Assembly: GCA_026419785.1 (NCBI GenBank)
Contig: JAODTK010004610.1
Span: forward strand, 62,001-126,000
Origin: Sclerodactyla briareus
Lineage: Eukaryota > Echinodermata > Holothuroidea > Dendrochirotida > Sclerodactylidae
Direction: 5' to 3'
DNA length: 64,000 nucleotides
Below the pieces are notes generated by a model, which saw only the letters and a list, made by a program, of their open reading frames with translations, did no database searches and was not told the DNA's origin. Positions 45,440-55,604 of this stretch are shown in pieces. Numbering within the stretch: position 1 is the stretch's first letter; the number at the start of each line of letters is the position of its first letter. The position numbers were made by a program, and so were the translations under genes.

Positions 45440-45610
45440 GCGCGCCATAGGGGGGTCCGGGGGGTCATGACCCCCCAACTTTTGGGAGGCCTCCATACAT
45501 AACAATTTTTTTTACGACAAATGTTTTCCCATCACTGCTTCGAACCCCTCCCCCCGAAAAAAAAATCTCCTCCCCCCCCCCCCCTCAACTTTCAGACCGT
45601 GGCTGCGCCT
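45440..45610 (+). repeat. G-rich/C-rich terminal module of a dispersed repeat
   Basis: GGGGGGTCCGGGGGGTCATG, CCCCCCAACTTTTGGG, then a C-run, A-run and C-run series and GGCTGCGCCTG. Similar modules occur at 59,765-59,850 and 60,300-60,370. This is a common end structure of dispersed repeats; in many frames it reads as glycine/proline. Confidence 0.65.
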
Positions 45611-46264
45611 GAATACTCATCACATATTGATAGTGAACAATGCAATAAAGATACGAAATAACGCAACACATAGAGCAAATGTTAGAAAAGTGGACTCACT
45701 ACTAAAACCGGATTACCGAAGAGTTCATTGGCCCATTGCCAATTCCACCGACTCGACGAGCCAATTGAAAAGGACATGGACCTCCATACCTTACTATAGT
45801 TCTCGATGGAGATGGTTGAAGAGAAAGCAACCCTCACCAAAGCAAATGTAAAGAGTGTTCGAACTGTGAATATTGAACACTGAAGGGCTATTGAAGACAA
45901 GCAGAGTAAACCGTACTGTTCGTGGGTTCATTGTCGAGCGTTCACACATAACGGTATCATGTACCGGGTATTTGGTGAATGCACTTATTTTCTACCATAA
46001 GTCTATCGAAAGATCATCGCTCTCACATTGATGCATTACGGCGGGCCCTCCTATTCCCCGGCACCCTGCCTGTTGCCACGCGGAAACAAGATATTTGATA
46101 AATTTATACCACATATTTTTTATGCATTCCAGTTTGGTACTATTTCATACATGTCCAAAGCAGAACGGATCAAAAGTTTTACTATAAAAAAAAAAATCCT
46201 GGAAAATCTGTAGGAGGCCTATCGCTCAGTTTAGGTTGGTATATATGAGGTCGGGGAAGGAACT
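45611..46264. other. no gene recognised
   Basis: Opposed ORFs at 45,627-45,900 overlap fully; neither has recognisable features. Confidence 0.5.
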
Positions 46265-46390
46265 GACTCCTCATGAACGACCCTGAAACCAAGCAAACAC
46301 AAGAGGGATAAAACGGAACGAAAAGAATTCTCCACACTTTCCTGAAAAACGGTCACACCCTGAGGAGGCTTTTCCACTCTTCATCATTAA
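46265..46390 (+). pseudogene. dispersed 'MNDPET' start, copy 2
   Basis: Starts ATGAACGACCCTGAAACCA at 46,274, matching 33,842. Indels change the frame after six codons, but GAAAAACGGTCACACC aligns with GAAAAACAAGTCAGAC of copy 1. Upstream sequences of the two copies do not match (a microsatellite there, unique here). Confidence 0.5.
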
Positions 46391-47999
46391 AATAAAACAA
46401 CGGAATATAATCGATCTGCATCTCACATTGACATCCTCAACGATATACAGTACGTAACAATATATATTGAATTGTGTTACGCGATTTCAGCGTGACGGTC
46501 CGTGCATGTTCTCCGTCGCTTCATGTCGCTTTCCGTCGCTACCGCATATGGATATTACACTATCATATAGTAGGACTACTAAATAGTGCAATGCACGAGC
46601 GAAAATAAATAAATAAATAAATAAATTAAGATAAATAAATAAATTAAAAAATGAATAGCGTGCATTTTGTTTACAAACACGTTCTATAACGCTTGTTATT
46701 CACACACCCCCACGGGATCAGGGCAGCTACTTGCTTCCGGCTTCGAATTTATACATGTTTATTAGCATATGATCCATATTTCCATATGAGGATTATTTAA
46801 CGAATGTCCCACTTCAGAACGGACATGGCTGTAGCATGATCGACATAACTGAAGTTACCACGCCCTTCGCGTGAATGAGAGGTCTACGATACAACTTACA
46901 TATTTATCTAACGGTACCATGCAGCATGTGGGATTTGAAGTCGATGATCCCCCGGTACGTCCAAAAATCTGGGTATTTTCTTCATCTTGAACACAGCTTG
47001 ATTTTTCTTATGTTATAGGCGAACTTGTGCTCACCTTTCTAAACTACAGAAACTACCGACTCAATGAAAGGAACGGGAGGCAGGCGCATAACATACACAC
47101 AGGAGCATCTAAGTGATGTGTATCGATGTATCGGTCAGTCACCCATATGGTACTCAGCTGTGAATGAAAACGTTTGCGATACCAAATGTGACGACATCAG
47201 ATATTAATACGGTAAGATACCATTTTGTAGCACAGGTCCAAGTCCCCAGACTGCTTTAAGTTCAGTAAGCTGTCAATACGAGTTCACGGCTCTAATGCGG
47301 GTTACAGTCAGTCGGTACAGGATGATTCGTTGGAATGTTAGTACATACAGTAGTAACGTATGTAAGTAGCGAACCTCCCTAAAGGCGAATTACCCAGGGT
47401 TGACTGACTAGAAGACAACTAGTCAGGCGTTCGCAGGGGGGAGGGGGGCTCTGCCTCCTTGACTCTTGTGACCAATAACTTTCTACACACACCCCCAAAC
47501 CACGCGTTTTACTGTTCTTTAGACTTTCAACCGCGGTTGTTTATCAGTTTTACATGAGTCATGTGTCTGGGGCCCATAAATTGCTGTTATTTATTTGCTA
47601 CTCGGGAGAGTGAGGCTTTAAATGAGGGCGCAATTCCTTTGGGTTCCCACACCGCACCCCCCCTCCTCCCACTGAGGCAAATCTCTCGATACGCCACTGA
47701 AGTATACACACAAGTATACACCTTAATCACATCAGGTCAAGTGTAATTCGATCCCAAATTTTGTCAGGAGGGAAACATTGGAAGCTCAAAAGTTTGTGGT
47801 TTGATTCGCTTCTGATCCAGTTAGTTAGACTAAGTTAGGTAAGGACCAATCATATGCTGGTATTTAGGGCTAGATCGATGGCAAGCTACATGGGGTTGAA
47901 AGGTTGGATAGAGAGCTGGCGAATGGGTTCTCAACCTGAAGGCTTATACCATGAATACTTATGGTTCGAGGAAAGGCACGACAATAACTCACCTCATCA
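46391..47999. other. no gene recognised; (AAAT)n microsatellite
   Basis: AAAT tetramers at 46,600-46,650. Around 47,435-47,700 there is a repeat-like end (G-rich block, then CCACTGAGGCAAATCTCTCG). No coding signal. Confidence 0.5.
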
Positions 48000-48420
48000 T
48001 TCACTCACTCACTCACTTCACTAACTCACCACTCACTCACTCACTCACTCACTCACTCAACTCATAGGAGCACATGCCGGGGAAGCCCCTTTCCGCAGCC
48101 ACCAAGCCGTCCAATCGCCCAGCCTCCTCCGGGCAGAAACTTGGGGCCTTGGCCTGGCCCATCTCCCCCAACTCCCAGAGGTCCCACGAAGCGGCGTCAA
48201 CCATGAGTTACCAGGTTACAGGGGCGTCCGGGCGGTTAGCCCCAACCCACAGGATCCCGTCCACACAGGACACGGTGGGCAGGATCCTTCGCCGGGACGC
48301 GCGCCAGACATGCCCAAGACGCGCAGTTAGTGATCGCCGAGCAGACAGCTATCTTCACCATCTCGCCTCCCCGAGAACCCTGGCATTAGATACATGATCC
48401 TGCCAGCAGGCCGAGGCTGC
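48000..48420 (-). mobile_element. non-LTR 3' end with GTGA tail, copy 2
   Basis: In minus orientation it reads a GC-rich sequence ending ATGAGTTGAGTGAGTGAGTG (48,001-48,066), like the copy at 27,440-27,735. Shared landmarks include GGATCCTGTGGGTTGGGGCT against GGATAGGTGGGTTGGGGGCG, and GGGGGAGATGGGCCAGGCC against GGATGGGTCAGGCCCCGG. The plus-strand ORF of 107 codons at 48,074-48,397 is antisense to it. Confidence 0.6.
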
Positions 48421-48777
48421 GGTGATGTGAGGTAGGGAAAAAGGAATCCAATCGCGTCTCAGCCCAACAATGACATAACCTCTTTGAGAACTGTATGGGG
48501 ACAGAGGAAGTTGAAACCGATTTGCAAGGAAGGTAATACGAATGTAATATCGTCATGTGTATGTACTGGGTTTTCTCTTTGGTAGATAAATTGCGTTTTG
48601 ATCGAACAACGGAAACTTGTTTGGATTTTTTTTAGCGATGAAATTAGTGTTCTATATATGGCCTCCGTCGGTTGTCCGTATAGCCTACGTCCAATCGCGT
48701 CACTGGTAATAGTAGCGTAGCTTGATGGTCAATATACCGATTGAAGGTTTTACTGAAGTGAAGTCCATATACCACGG
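48421..48777. other. no gene recognised
   Basis: Unassigned. Confidence 0.5.
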
Positions 48778-49040
48778 TCAAAGAGATGGGAAGGTCTCTA
48801 AACAGCACATTTCTGATTCAAGACAACCAGCCCCCGTATAATGCGTGTCCATGACAGGATTTCGCAGATCAGCGAATGTAGTTCCGGTAGCGTGCTGGGA
48901 AGACCCTCCACCGGATAAGGTGATACCGTCATCTTTACGGCCGGAACCAGATGGCAGACTGCAGGTAGCAGCCAGTATTTGACACGATACCAGCAAATTT
49001 TCGGTTAAATAAGCTAAGATGCCACACAAGGGCATTGCAG
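48778..49040 (-). CDS. candidate terminal exon, ~88 codons, unassigned
   Basis: On the minus strand, GTGTCTAG precedes an open frame GYPAMPLCGILAYLTENLLV, continuing SGSGRKDDGITLSGGGSSQH and ending LESEMCCLETFPSL at a stop. Frame length and unbiased composition make it one of the better candidate exons here, but I recognise no family and no partner exon. Immediately 5' lies a long C/G run (49,062-49,080), which makes the boundary uncertain. Confidence 0.2.
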
Positions 49041-49473
49041 GATAACCTCTAGACACGTGGGGTGGGGGGGGGGGGGGGGGAGAACTATATCTTCATGCAC
49101 ATTCTACAGATCAAACCTCATTTCAATATGCTGTTCCTATGTGAAGTTTTGTATACCTTCCGTATGGAGTATCCTCAACCATCGGTTGGTCACATGAGCA
49201 AAAACGAATTTGGAAGATACAATACAAGCCTCTGGAGCAAAGTGGTTCAACGCTTACAGTATAAATTTGGCAATGAAATGGCTTCATGAATCGGCAAAAG
49301 GCTCATTATTTTGTTTGGCGAACAACTTGATGAAAATAATGAAACCTTGGTCAGGGGAGGGGATGGGGGCGGGGATGAGTGAACACCCACCCGCCCTCCC
49401 TCCTTGTTAGGATTGCCACTGTCCCACCAATATGAATTCCCCGGACATCCGTACATGTGGTTCTGGCTAACAA

Positions 49474-50560
49474 GCGCTGTTCACCATTGTGCGATTACGA
49501 TAAATACGATACGATTTTTTAATTTATCGGATGGAGAGTGTCACACTCGTGCAATAAAAATGTCATACGATAATTTTATCGGACCGTCTCTGCCGCCAAA
49601 CATAACGGAGAGAGGAGAAGAAAGTAGTGGGGATTTAGTTGAGAGGGCACAAGTTTTCCCCTTTTGTGCTTCGGCGGGGAATAGCCTGTCGCAGCGATTT
49701 GAGTACAAAGAACTGCATTGAAAAAACAATTCGAAGCTGTGGCTTACTCAGTATTGTAGGAGGCGTGGAAGAAAAAAAAGCGCAATGGACGAGGTCACGA
49801 ATCAGACAGCTGACCTCACCATCCCCGCCTACCCGTTCGTTAGACACCCAGTCTTGATTAGCATCGGTATCCAATAATACGGCGAATTGAGGTAACCAAG
49901 AAAGCATCCAGTCAATTGAGTCAATTCAGTTAATTGAGCTGAAATTTGAGCTTGGTTAGTCTGCTCAGGAACATACATGGTAAAAATAATGCCTGACGGC
50001 TCCACCTGTGTACCTTACTACTTCCCAATGATCTACAAGACATAATTAATTGGCGTTAAATCGACATATACCCCCCCCCCTATAGCTTATTCCGTTGCTC
50101 TGCCGTTTCTATTCCCGCATCTTCTTCACAGGAGGGTCAGGGTGAAGTTTCCGTTCAATACGTAAGGTGTGGATCGAGACCATCGGAAATAAACCTCCAC
50201 CCTGCTCCTCTCATACGGCCACAACACTCCCTCCTCCGGGCACTCACTACCAACCGCGTATCTCCTGCCTCTGCATATCACATGAACACTTCGTTGGCGG
50301 GCCGGCGCAAACAGACCTCCCTATTACCTCGATCACTGGTCACGTTACTAACGTATATGGGGAGGGCTTTATGGATTCGAACTGAAATAATGTTTCGTAG
50401 GTCCCGTGCATTGCGGCACATAGGACCGAGAAGCTCCTTCAGAGGCCCATGTCTTCCCGGATAGTCACTACCCAAAACATTAAATCAAAACCCCTGATTT
50501 TTTCACTAAAACACACTTTTCACGCTCAACTTTCTCTAATAGCCTGTTTGGTTGTTCCTA
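49474..50560 (-). mobile_element. CGATACG transposon, copy A (short type), outermost
   Basis: Left terminus GCGCTGTTCACCATTGTGCG followed by TACGATACGAT and TTTATCGGATG subterminal repeats, then a body colinear with copy D (55,605-57,255) but lacking D's GC-rich insert. The body ends at CTAATAGCCTGTTT, where copy B starts in opposite orientation. Its missing terminus reappears at 53,455-53,607. No transposase recognised. Confidence 0.8.
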
Positions 50561-51778
50561 CTCTACGATACGATACGATACGATAAATTCATCGGACGTT
50601 TCGAGTTAAAAAAGTGTTATTTTCAATAGGAGTTGTTCCACACCTGTGCGCTACGATACGATACGGAAGATACGATAAATTTATCGGACGTCGCGTTGAA
50701 ACGATTTTAATTTTATCGTTACGATACATTTATCGGATGCCGATAAATTGCGCAATGCAATGCAGTGATAAACTTTGCGCAATTCTGCGAAAGAGTATGG
50801 AACGCCAAAGAGGCTATGGGGGAAGTAAGTTTTAGCATTGAAAGTGGGTTTTAGTGATAAAATCAGGGGTTTGATGAATGGTTTGGGTTAGGGGACGGAT
50901 CCGGGAAGACGTTAGTCTCTGAATGAGCTGCTCGGCCCTATTTGCCCCATGCACGAAACCTTATTTCAGTTCGAAAACCCATTATTCAGTTCGAATCCAT
51001 GAAGCCCTCTCCATATACGATAGAAGTGACCGTGAGGTAAGGTAATGGGGGAAGGTCATGTTCCGAGGCGCCCACGAAGTTCATGTGATGCAAAGGCAGG
51101 AGATATGCGGTGATAGTGGAGCGGGCGGGGGAGGGGGTGTTGTGATGTGAGGTAAGAGCAGGAGAGGAGTGGTTTGTCCAGAGGGTCTCGATCCAGCAGC
51201 CTGACGTATTTGACGGAACACTTCAACTTACCCTCATGTGAAGAAAAAGAAGAAAGAGGCGGGAATAGAAAACGGAGGCTGGCAACGGAAGGAGCTATAG
51301 GGGGTATATGTGATTTAACGCCCAAGGTTAATTAGTGTCTTTTGTAGATCAGGTGAGGCAGGTAGTGAGGTACACAGGTATAGCCGTAGACATTATTTTT
51401 ACATTGCATGTTCTGCAGCCGAGTGACCCAAGCTCAAATAGTAAGCTCCAATGGCTGATTGACTCAATGGACTGATGCTTTCTTGGCTACCTCACTGCGC
51501 TGTATGATTGGACACCTATGCTAATTAAGACTGGGTTGTCTAACGAAAGGGTAGGAGGGGATGGTTTGAGGTCAGATGTCTGATTCGTGATCGTCACTTG
51601 TGCTTCCCAAGCCGCCTACAAGTAATGAAGAGAGACACAAGCTTCGAATTGCTTTGAAATTACATTTTGGTACTCCAAAACTCTGCCGACCAGGGCTATT
51701 CCACCGCCTTGAAGCGACAAAAGGGTAAAATTGTGATTCCATCAACTAAAATCACACCTTACTTTCTCGTTATGTTAA
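50561..51778 (+). mobile_element. CGATACG transposon, copy B (short type), nested in A
   Basis: Starts in TACGATACGATACGATACGA and TTCATCGGACG, with inner landmarks shared with A, C and D in inverse or direct orientation: GTGAAAGTGGGTTTTAG-like, GGAAGACGTTAGTCTCTGAA, TTCGAATCCATGAAGCCC and GCAGCCTGACGT. It stops at TCTCGTTATGTTAA, where copy C is inserted; its right end resumes at 53,332. Confidence 0.8.
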
Positions 51779-53331
51779 GGGCCTGTTCACACTTGTGAGA
51801 TACGATACGATTACGATACGATAACTTTATCGGACGTCTAGTTAAAAAGTGGATTTCAATGGAAGTGTTCACACCTGTGCGATACGATTACGATACGATA
51901 CGATACGATTTTATCGGACGTCGAGTGTTGAAATATTTCAAACTTTATCGTACGATAAAATTTATCGGATGCGATAAATTGACGCAATGCAGTGATAAAC
52001 TGTGCAATTATGCGAAATATGGAAAGCCAAACAGGCAATTGGGGAAAGTTTGCGTGAAAGTGGGTTTTTCGTGATAATCAGATAAAATCGGGGTTTTGAT
52101 TAATGTATTGGGTAGTGACGTTCCGGGGAAGACATTGGCCTTCTGAGTGAGCTTCTCGGCTCTATTGCCGCCATGCACGGGGATCACGAAAACCATGATT
52201 TTAGTTCAATCCATGATGCCTTCCCCAATATACAATAAGAGCGTGGACCAGTGAGGTTCATTGGGAGGGTTCATGTGGGTAGGCCGTCCACCAATTATCT
52301 GTGACATGCAAGAAAGGAGATATGCTGTTCGTAGTGAATGGGATGGCGGTGTTGTGGCTAGTTGAGAGGGGTGAGTAGGAGGGCGTTTCCAGGGGGGGTC
52401 GATGCCACAGCCTGACGTGTTGACGGGAACTTCACCTAACCCTCATGTGAAGAAACAGGTAGGGGAAAAACAAAGGAGGCAACGGAAAAATAGGCTATAG
52501 GGGGGGGGGGGGGATAATGTTCGCTTCTAACGACAAGTTAATAATGTCAGGTAGGTCAGTGAGGAAAGTAGTAGGGTACACAGGTGGACGGAGCCGTCAG
52601 TGGCATTATTTCCCGGTGCTTGTACTGAGCAGAGTATCCAAGCTCAATTTTCAGTTCAATTGACTGAATTGACCCGGAGGTCTTTTGGCTACCTCACCAG
52701 CCTTCTCACTCTTGACATTTATCTGGATACCGATGCTAATTACAAGTCGGGGTGTCCAACGAAAGGGTAGGCGGGGATGGCTAGGTCAGCTGCCGATTCG
52801 TGATCGCAATTGCGCTTATTTGGCATCCCGGGTAGAACGATACCGTCTATTGCGTTTCTGTCTCCATACGAGACCTTGGGTCAGGGCCGTCGCCGGGGCG
52901 GACAAGTACTCATGGTGGCGCAGCTGCGTGGGTACCCGGGGAGAGTTGGAGGGGCGGGACAGGCTAGGACAGGCTCGACGACTAGAGGAAGAGGCTGTTG
53001 TAAACTGTTGTTGTCGTTCAAAATGGTCAGGATAAAACACTATTTAATGCATCCTACATGTACTTGAGCAAGACACAAGCTTCGATTGCTTCGAAATTGC
53101 AATTCTGGGTATTCAACAATTTTGCCGACGAGGCTATTCACCCGTTGAAGCGACAAAAGGGGACAACTTGTGCTTTTCTCAACTAAAATCCCACCAGTTT
53201 CTCCGTCGGTAGGCGCGAGACATCGATAAATTTATGCGTACGACATTTTTAATGCACAAGTGTGAACACTCCATCCGAGAAATTTATCGTTCTGTATCGT
53301 ATCGTATCGTATCGCAAAGTGTGAACCAGCG
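51779..53331 (+). mobile_element. CGATACG transposon, copy C (long type), nested in B
   Basis: Left end GGGCCTGTTCACACTTGTG (51,779-51,797), right end ...CAAAGTGTGAACCAGCGC near 53,314-53,331, with TTATCGGACG subterminal repeats on both sides. Flanked by TTAA/TTAA (or TAA/TAA), a target duplication in copy B. Holds a GC-rich insert at 52,800-53,040, absent from A and B, with an ORF reading VERYRLLRFCLHTRPWVRAV; copy D has a related but shifted sequence. TAA duplication would fit PIF/Harbinger; this is inference. Confidence 0.8.
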
Positions 53332-53607
53332 CTTAAGGCGCAGAGACGTCGATAAATTTATCGTACGGACATTTTTATCGCACAAGTGTGAACATCATCC
53401 GATTAAATTTATCGTATCGTTATCGTATCGACACCAAAGATGTGAACAGCGCTTTTAAAATTTTTCAATCGAAGTCCGATAAATTATCGTATCGTATCGT
53501 ATCGTATGAACCAGGGTGAACCCTCCTATTGAAAATAAAACTTTAACTCGACGTCCGATAAAATTTATAGTATCGTATCGCACAAGTGTGAACAGCCTAA
53601 TGGGCAG
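53332..53607. mobile_element. right ends of copies B and A
   Basis: 53,332-53,452 (CGCAGAGACGTCGATAAATT ... GATGTGAACAGCGCT) completes copy B, and 53,455-53,607 (a TTTTCAATCGAAGTCCGAT start, ending CACAAGTGTGAACAGCC) completes copy A, in the order required if C jumped into B and B into A. Confidence 0.7.
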
Positions 53608-54464
53608 AACAACTAACATACTGCATGGATGCTAATTTCCCGCGTTTTTGGCGCGTATTGGAATTAAGGACGGTCAGGACGGGGGGGTGTTGGTAGCAAG
53701 AATTTTCAAGCAGAGCAGAGTTTTCCCCATCGAGAGCGTGTGAGGAGTGAGGACTGAGAAGTCGTCCACAATGCTCCAGGTTGTACACCCGTCGTTAACC
53801 GCCGTGACCCATAGTTTTCTTTGCTGGCCAAGCTTCAAAATGGGGTTCGATAATATCTCACTCCCCTGCCGAAAGAGTTTATCAGGCGATCCTAAACGAG
53901 CTGGTGCATACACAAGACTGAAACAAGGTAATAATTTGCTTGATAGGCCCGAGGGACTCATAAAGTCAGTAATTCTACCCCGGGCCTGGTACAGGCGACA
54001 GCGCCGCGGTTCATAAACCAGTTTTAAACTCGCCGCAGGCTTCCGCCGTTTGATGTAGGTAGAGGTACAAATGAACAAACGGTGTTTGAGCAGGGGTTCG
54101 TGTCACATTCCTGAAACACACGTCGATTCTGAAACAGCAGTTTCATATTGTGCAAACGTTTTGGCTGGTAGTCAGAGATCAAAGCCCGTTATTATTCGTG
54201 TATTATAATCTACGAATGTCACCCAGGTTTAGACCTTGTTGGCTTTTAGTCTCCGCGTGTCACGTCAGCAACGTGTAAATGCAAACAACATACCGTCATT
54301 TCCCTCCATCAGTATATCTTGAACTATTGAACTCAGATCTAGGCATACTGACACAGTTATTTTCTAGTCCATGAAGCCCTAAGGAATGCATTTTTTTTTA
54401 AAGTGGTCAAGAATATAAAATCCACAAGAATGACTGCATTAACCCGTGTGTAAGGATAAGACTG
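53608..54464. other. no gene recognised
   Basis: Fully overlapping ORFs at 53,674-54,078 (minus, 134 codons) and 53,747-54,016 (plus, 89 codons) have no recognisable domain; one could be an exon, but no splice evidence was clear. Confidence 0.4.
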
Positions 54465-54640
54465 CCAGGGCGCCTGCTCGAGTCCAGTCAGGGCCCACTC
54501 GAGCCCGTCCAGTTAACCCCCACTCACTCATTTAAAACCCCCAGGGCCTCGCTCGAGCCGATGTCAGATCCACTCGAGTTCGTCAGTACCCCCCCCTCAA
54601 AACCCCCCGCCGTGGCCCCGCTTCGAGCGCCACCTGGGCT
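54465..54640. repeat. CTCGAG-rich repeat, two diverged ~75-bp units
   Basis: Units run GCCTGCTCGAGTCCAGTCAG...CACTCGAGCCCGT...AAAACCCCCAG and again CCTCGCTCGAGCCGATGTCA...CACTCGAGTTCGT...AAAACCCCCC. Confidence 0.7.
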
Positions 54641-54768
54641 TCCTTCATACCGGAGAGCTGAATGAACATTGAGAGTTATTCAACTTCTCCTCCTGCACTA
54701 CCTGCTTGAGATGTGATGCATCCAAACAAGGAATCAGAATCTAGATAATTCTCCCAGAATTCTTTGAG

Positions 54769-55112
54769 AACTGCTTTGGAGGCACACCCTCTAACCGACT
54801 GCTTTGAAGGCACACCCTCTACACTACTGCTTTGAAGGCACACCCTCTAAACGACTGCTTTGAAGCACACCCTCTAACGACTGCTTTGAAGGCACACCCT
54901 CTAAAAGACTGCTTTGAAGACACACCCTCTAAACGACTGCTTTGAAGGCACACCATCTGAACGACTGCTTTGAAGCACACCCTCTAACGACTGCTTTGAA
55001 GGCACACCCTCTAAACGACTGCTTGAAGGCACACCCTCTAAACGACTGCTTTGAAGGCATACCCTCTAAACGACTGCTTTGGAGGCACACCCTCTAAACG
55101 ACTGCTTGGAAT
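54769..55112. repeat. 28-bp minisatellite, about 12 copies
   Basis: Unit ACTGCTTTGAAGGCACACCC plus TCTAAACG. Twelve units with occasional 1-2 base deletions (for example AAGCACACC and CTAACG), and a partial thirteenth. Confidence 0.95.
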
Positions 55113-55604
55113 ATATTCCACTCATCAGTCACTTTCTGCGGAAAAAAAAATCCGAATGTCCAATCTGCAGCGCTTACCAACCACGAGTTTGAGGCGAACT
55201 CCCTAAATGTAACAATTGGAAAATTGGAAAAAAATAAAATCAGGAGATACCGTCGAAACCAGAATGAAGGTCATCGTTCGATACCTCATCTACAGGAAGA
55301 ACTTCAGTCAAAATAACAGCACTCAAATAATTTCAATTCTTGAAGAGAATGGTGATCCGTCAGCGAATTAAAACAAAAAGCTAGCAGGTCGCCACAGATG
55401 TCTATGTTTCGCCACAGGGACCTTTAAATTTCCACGAATTACGAATTTTGACCTAATACTATCGTTTGCATCAATCAACAGATTTTTTTTTTCAATTTTA
55501 GTTTTTGTATCAGTCAGTATGGTTAGCTCTGTGACTGATGGAAAGGAGGACAAATGCATGAAGCAACTGCTGAATGGAAACTAAACAGCCTGACGCTTTA
55601 CAAG
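55113..55604. repeat. fragments of dispersed repeats
   Basis: 55,140-55,200 resembles the RT 3' end at 42,545-42,600 ('GAATGTCCAATCTGCAGCG'). 55,270-55,345 resembles 5,280-5,360, and 55,385-55,600 resembles 6,380-6,550, so both regions hold the same two repeats in the same order, 5.3-6.5 kb and 55.3-55.6 kb. Confidence 0.6.

Noticed and set aside
53674..54078. 134-codon minus ORF as a gene
   Set aside because: Overlaps an 89-codon plus ORF over almost its whole length and has no recognisable domain or splice context.
54769..55112. CRISPR-like 28-bp repeats
   Set aside because: Repeats are head-to-tail with no spacers.
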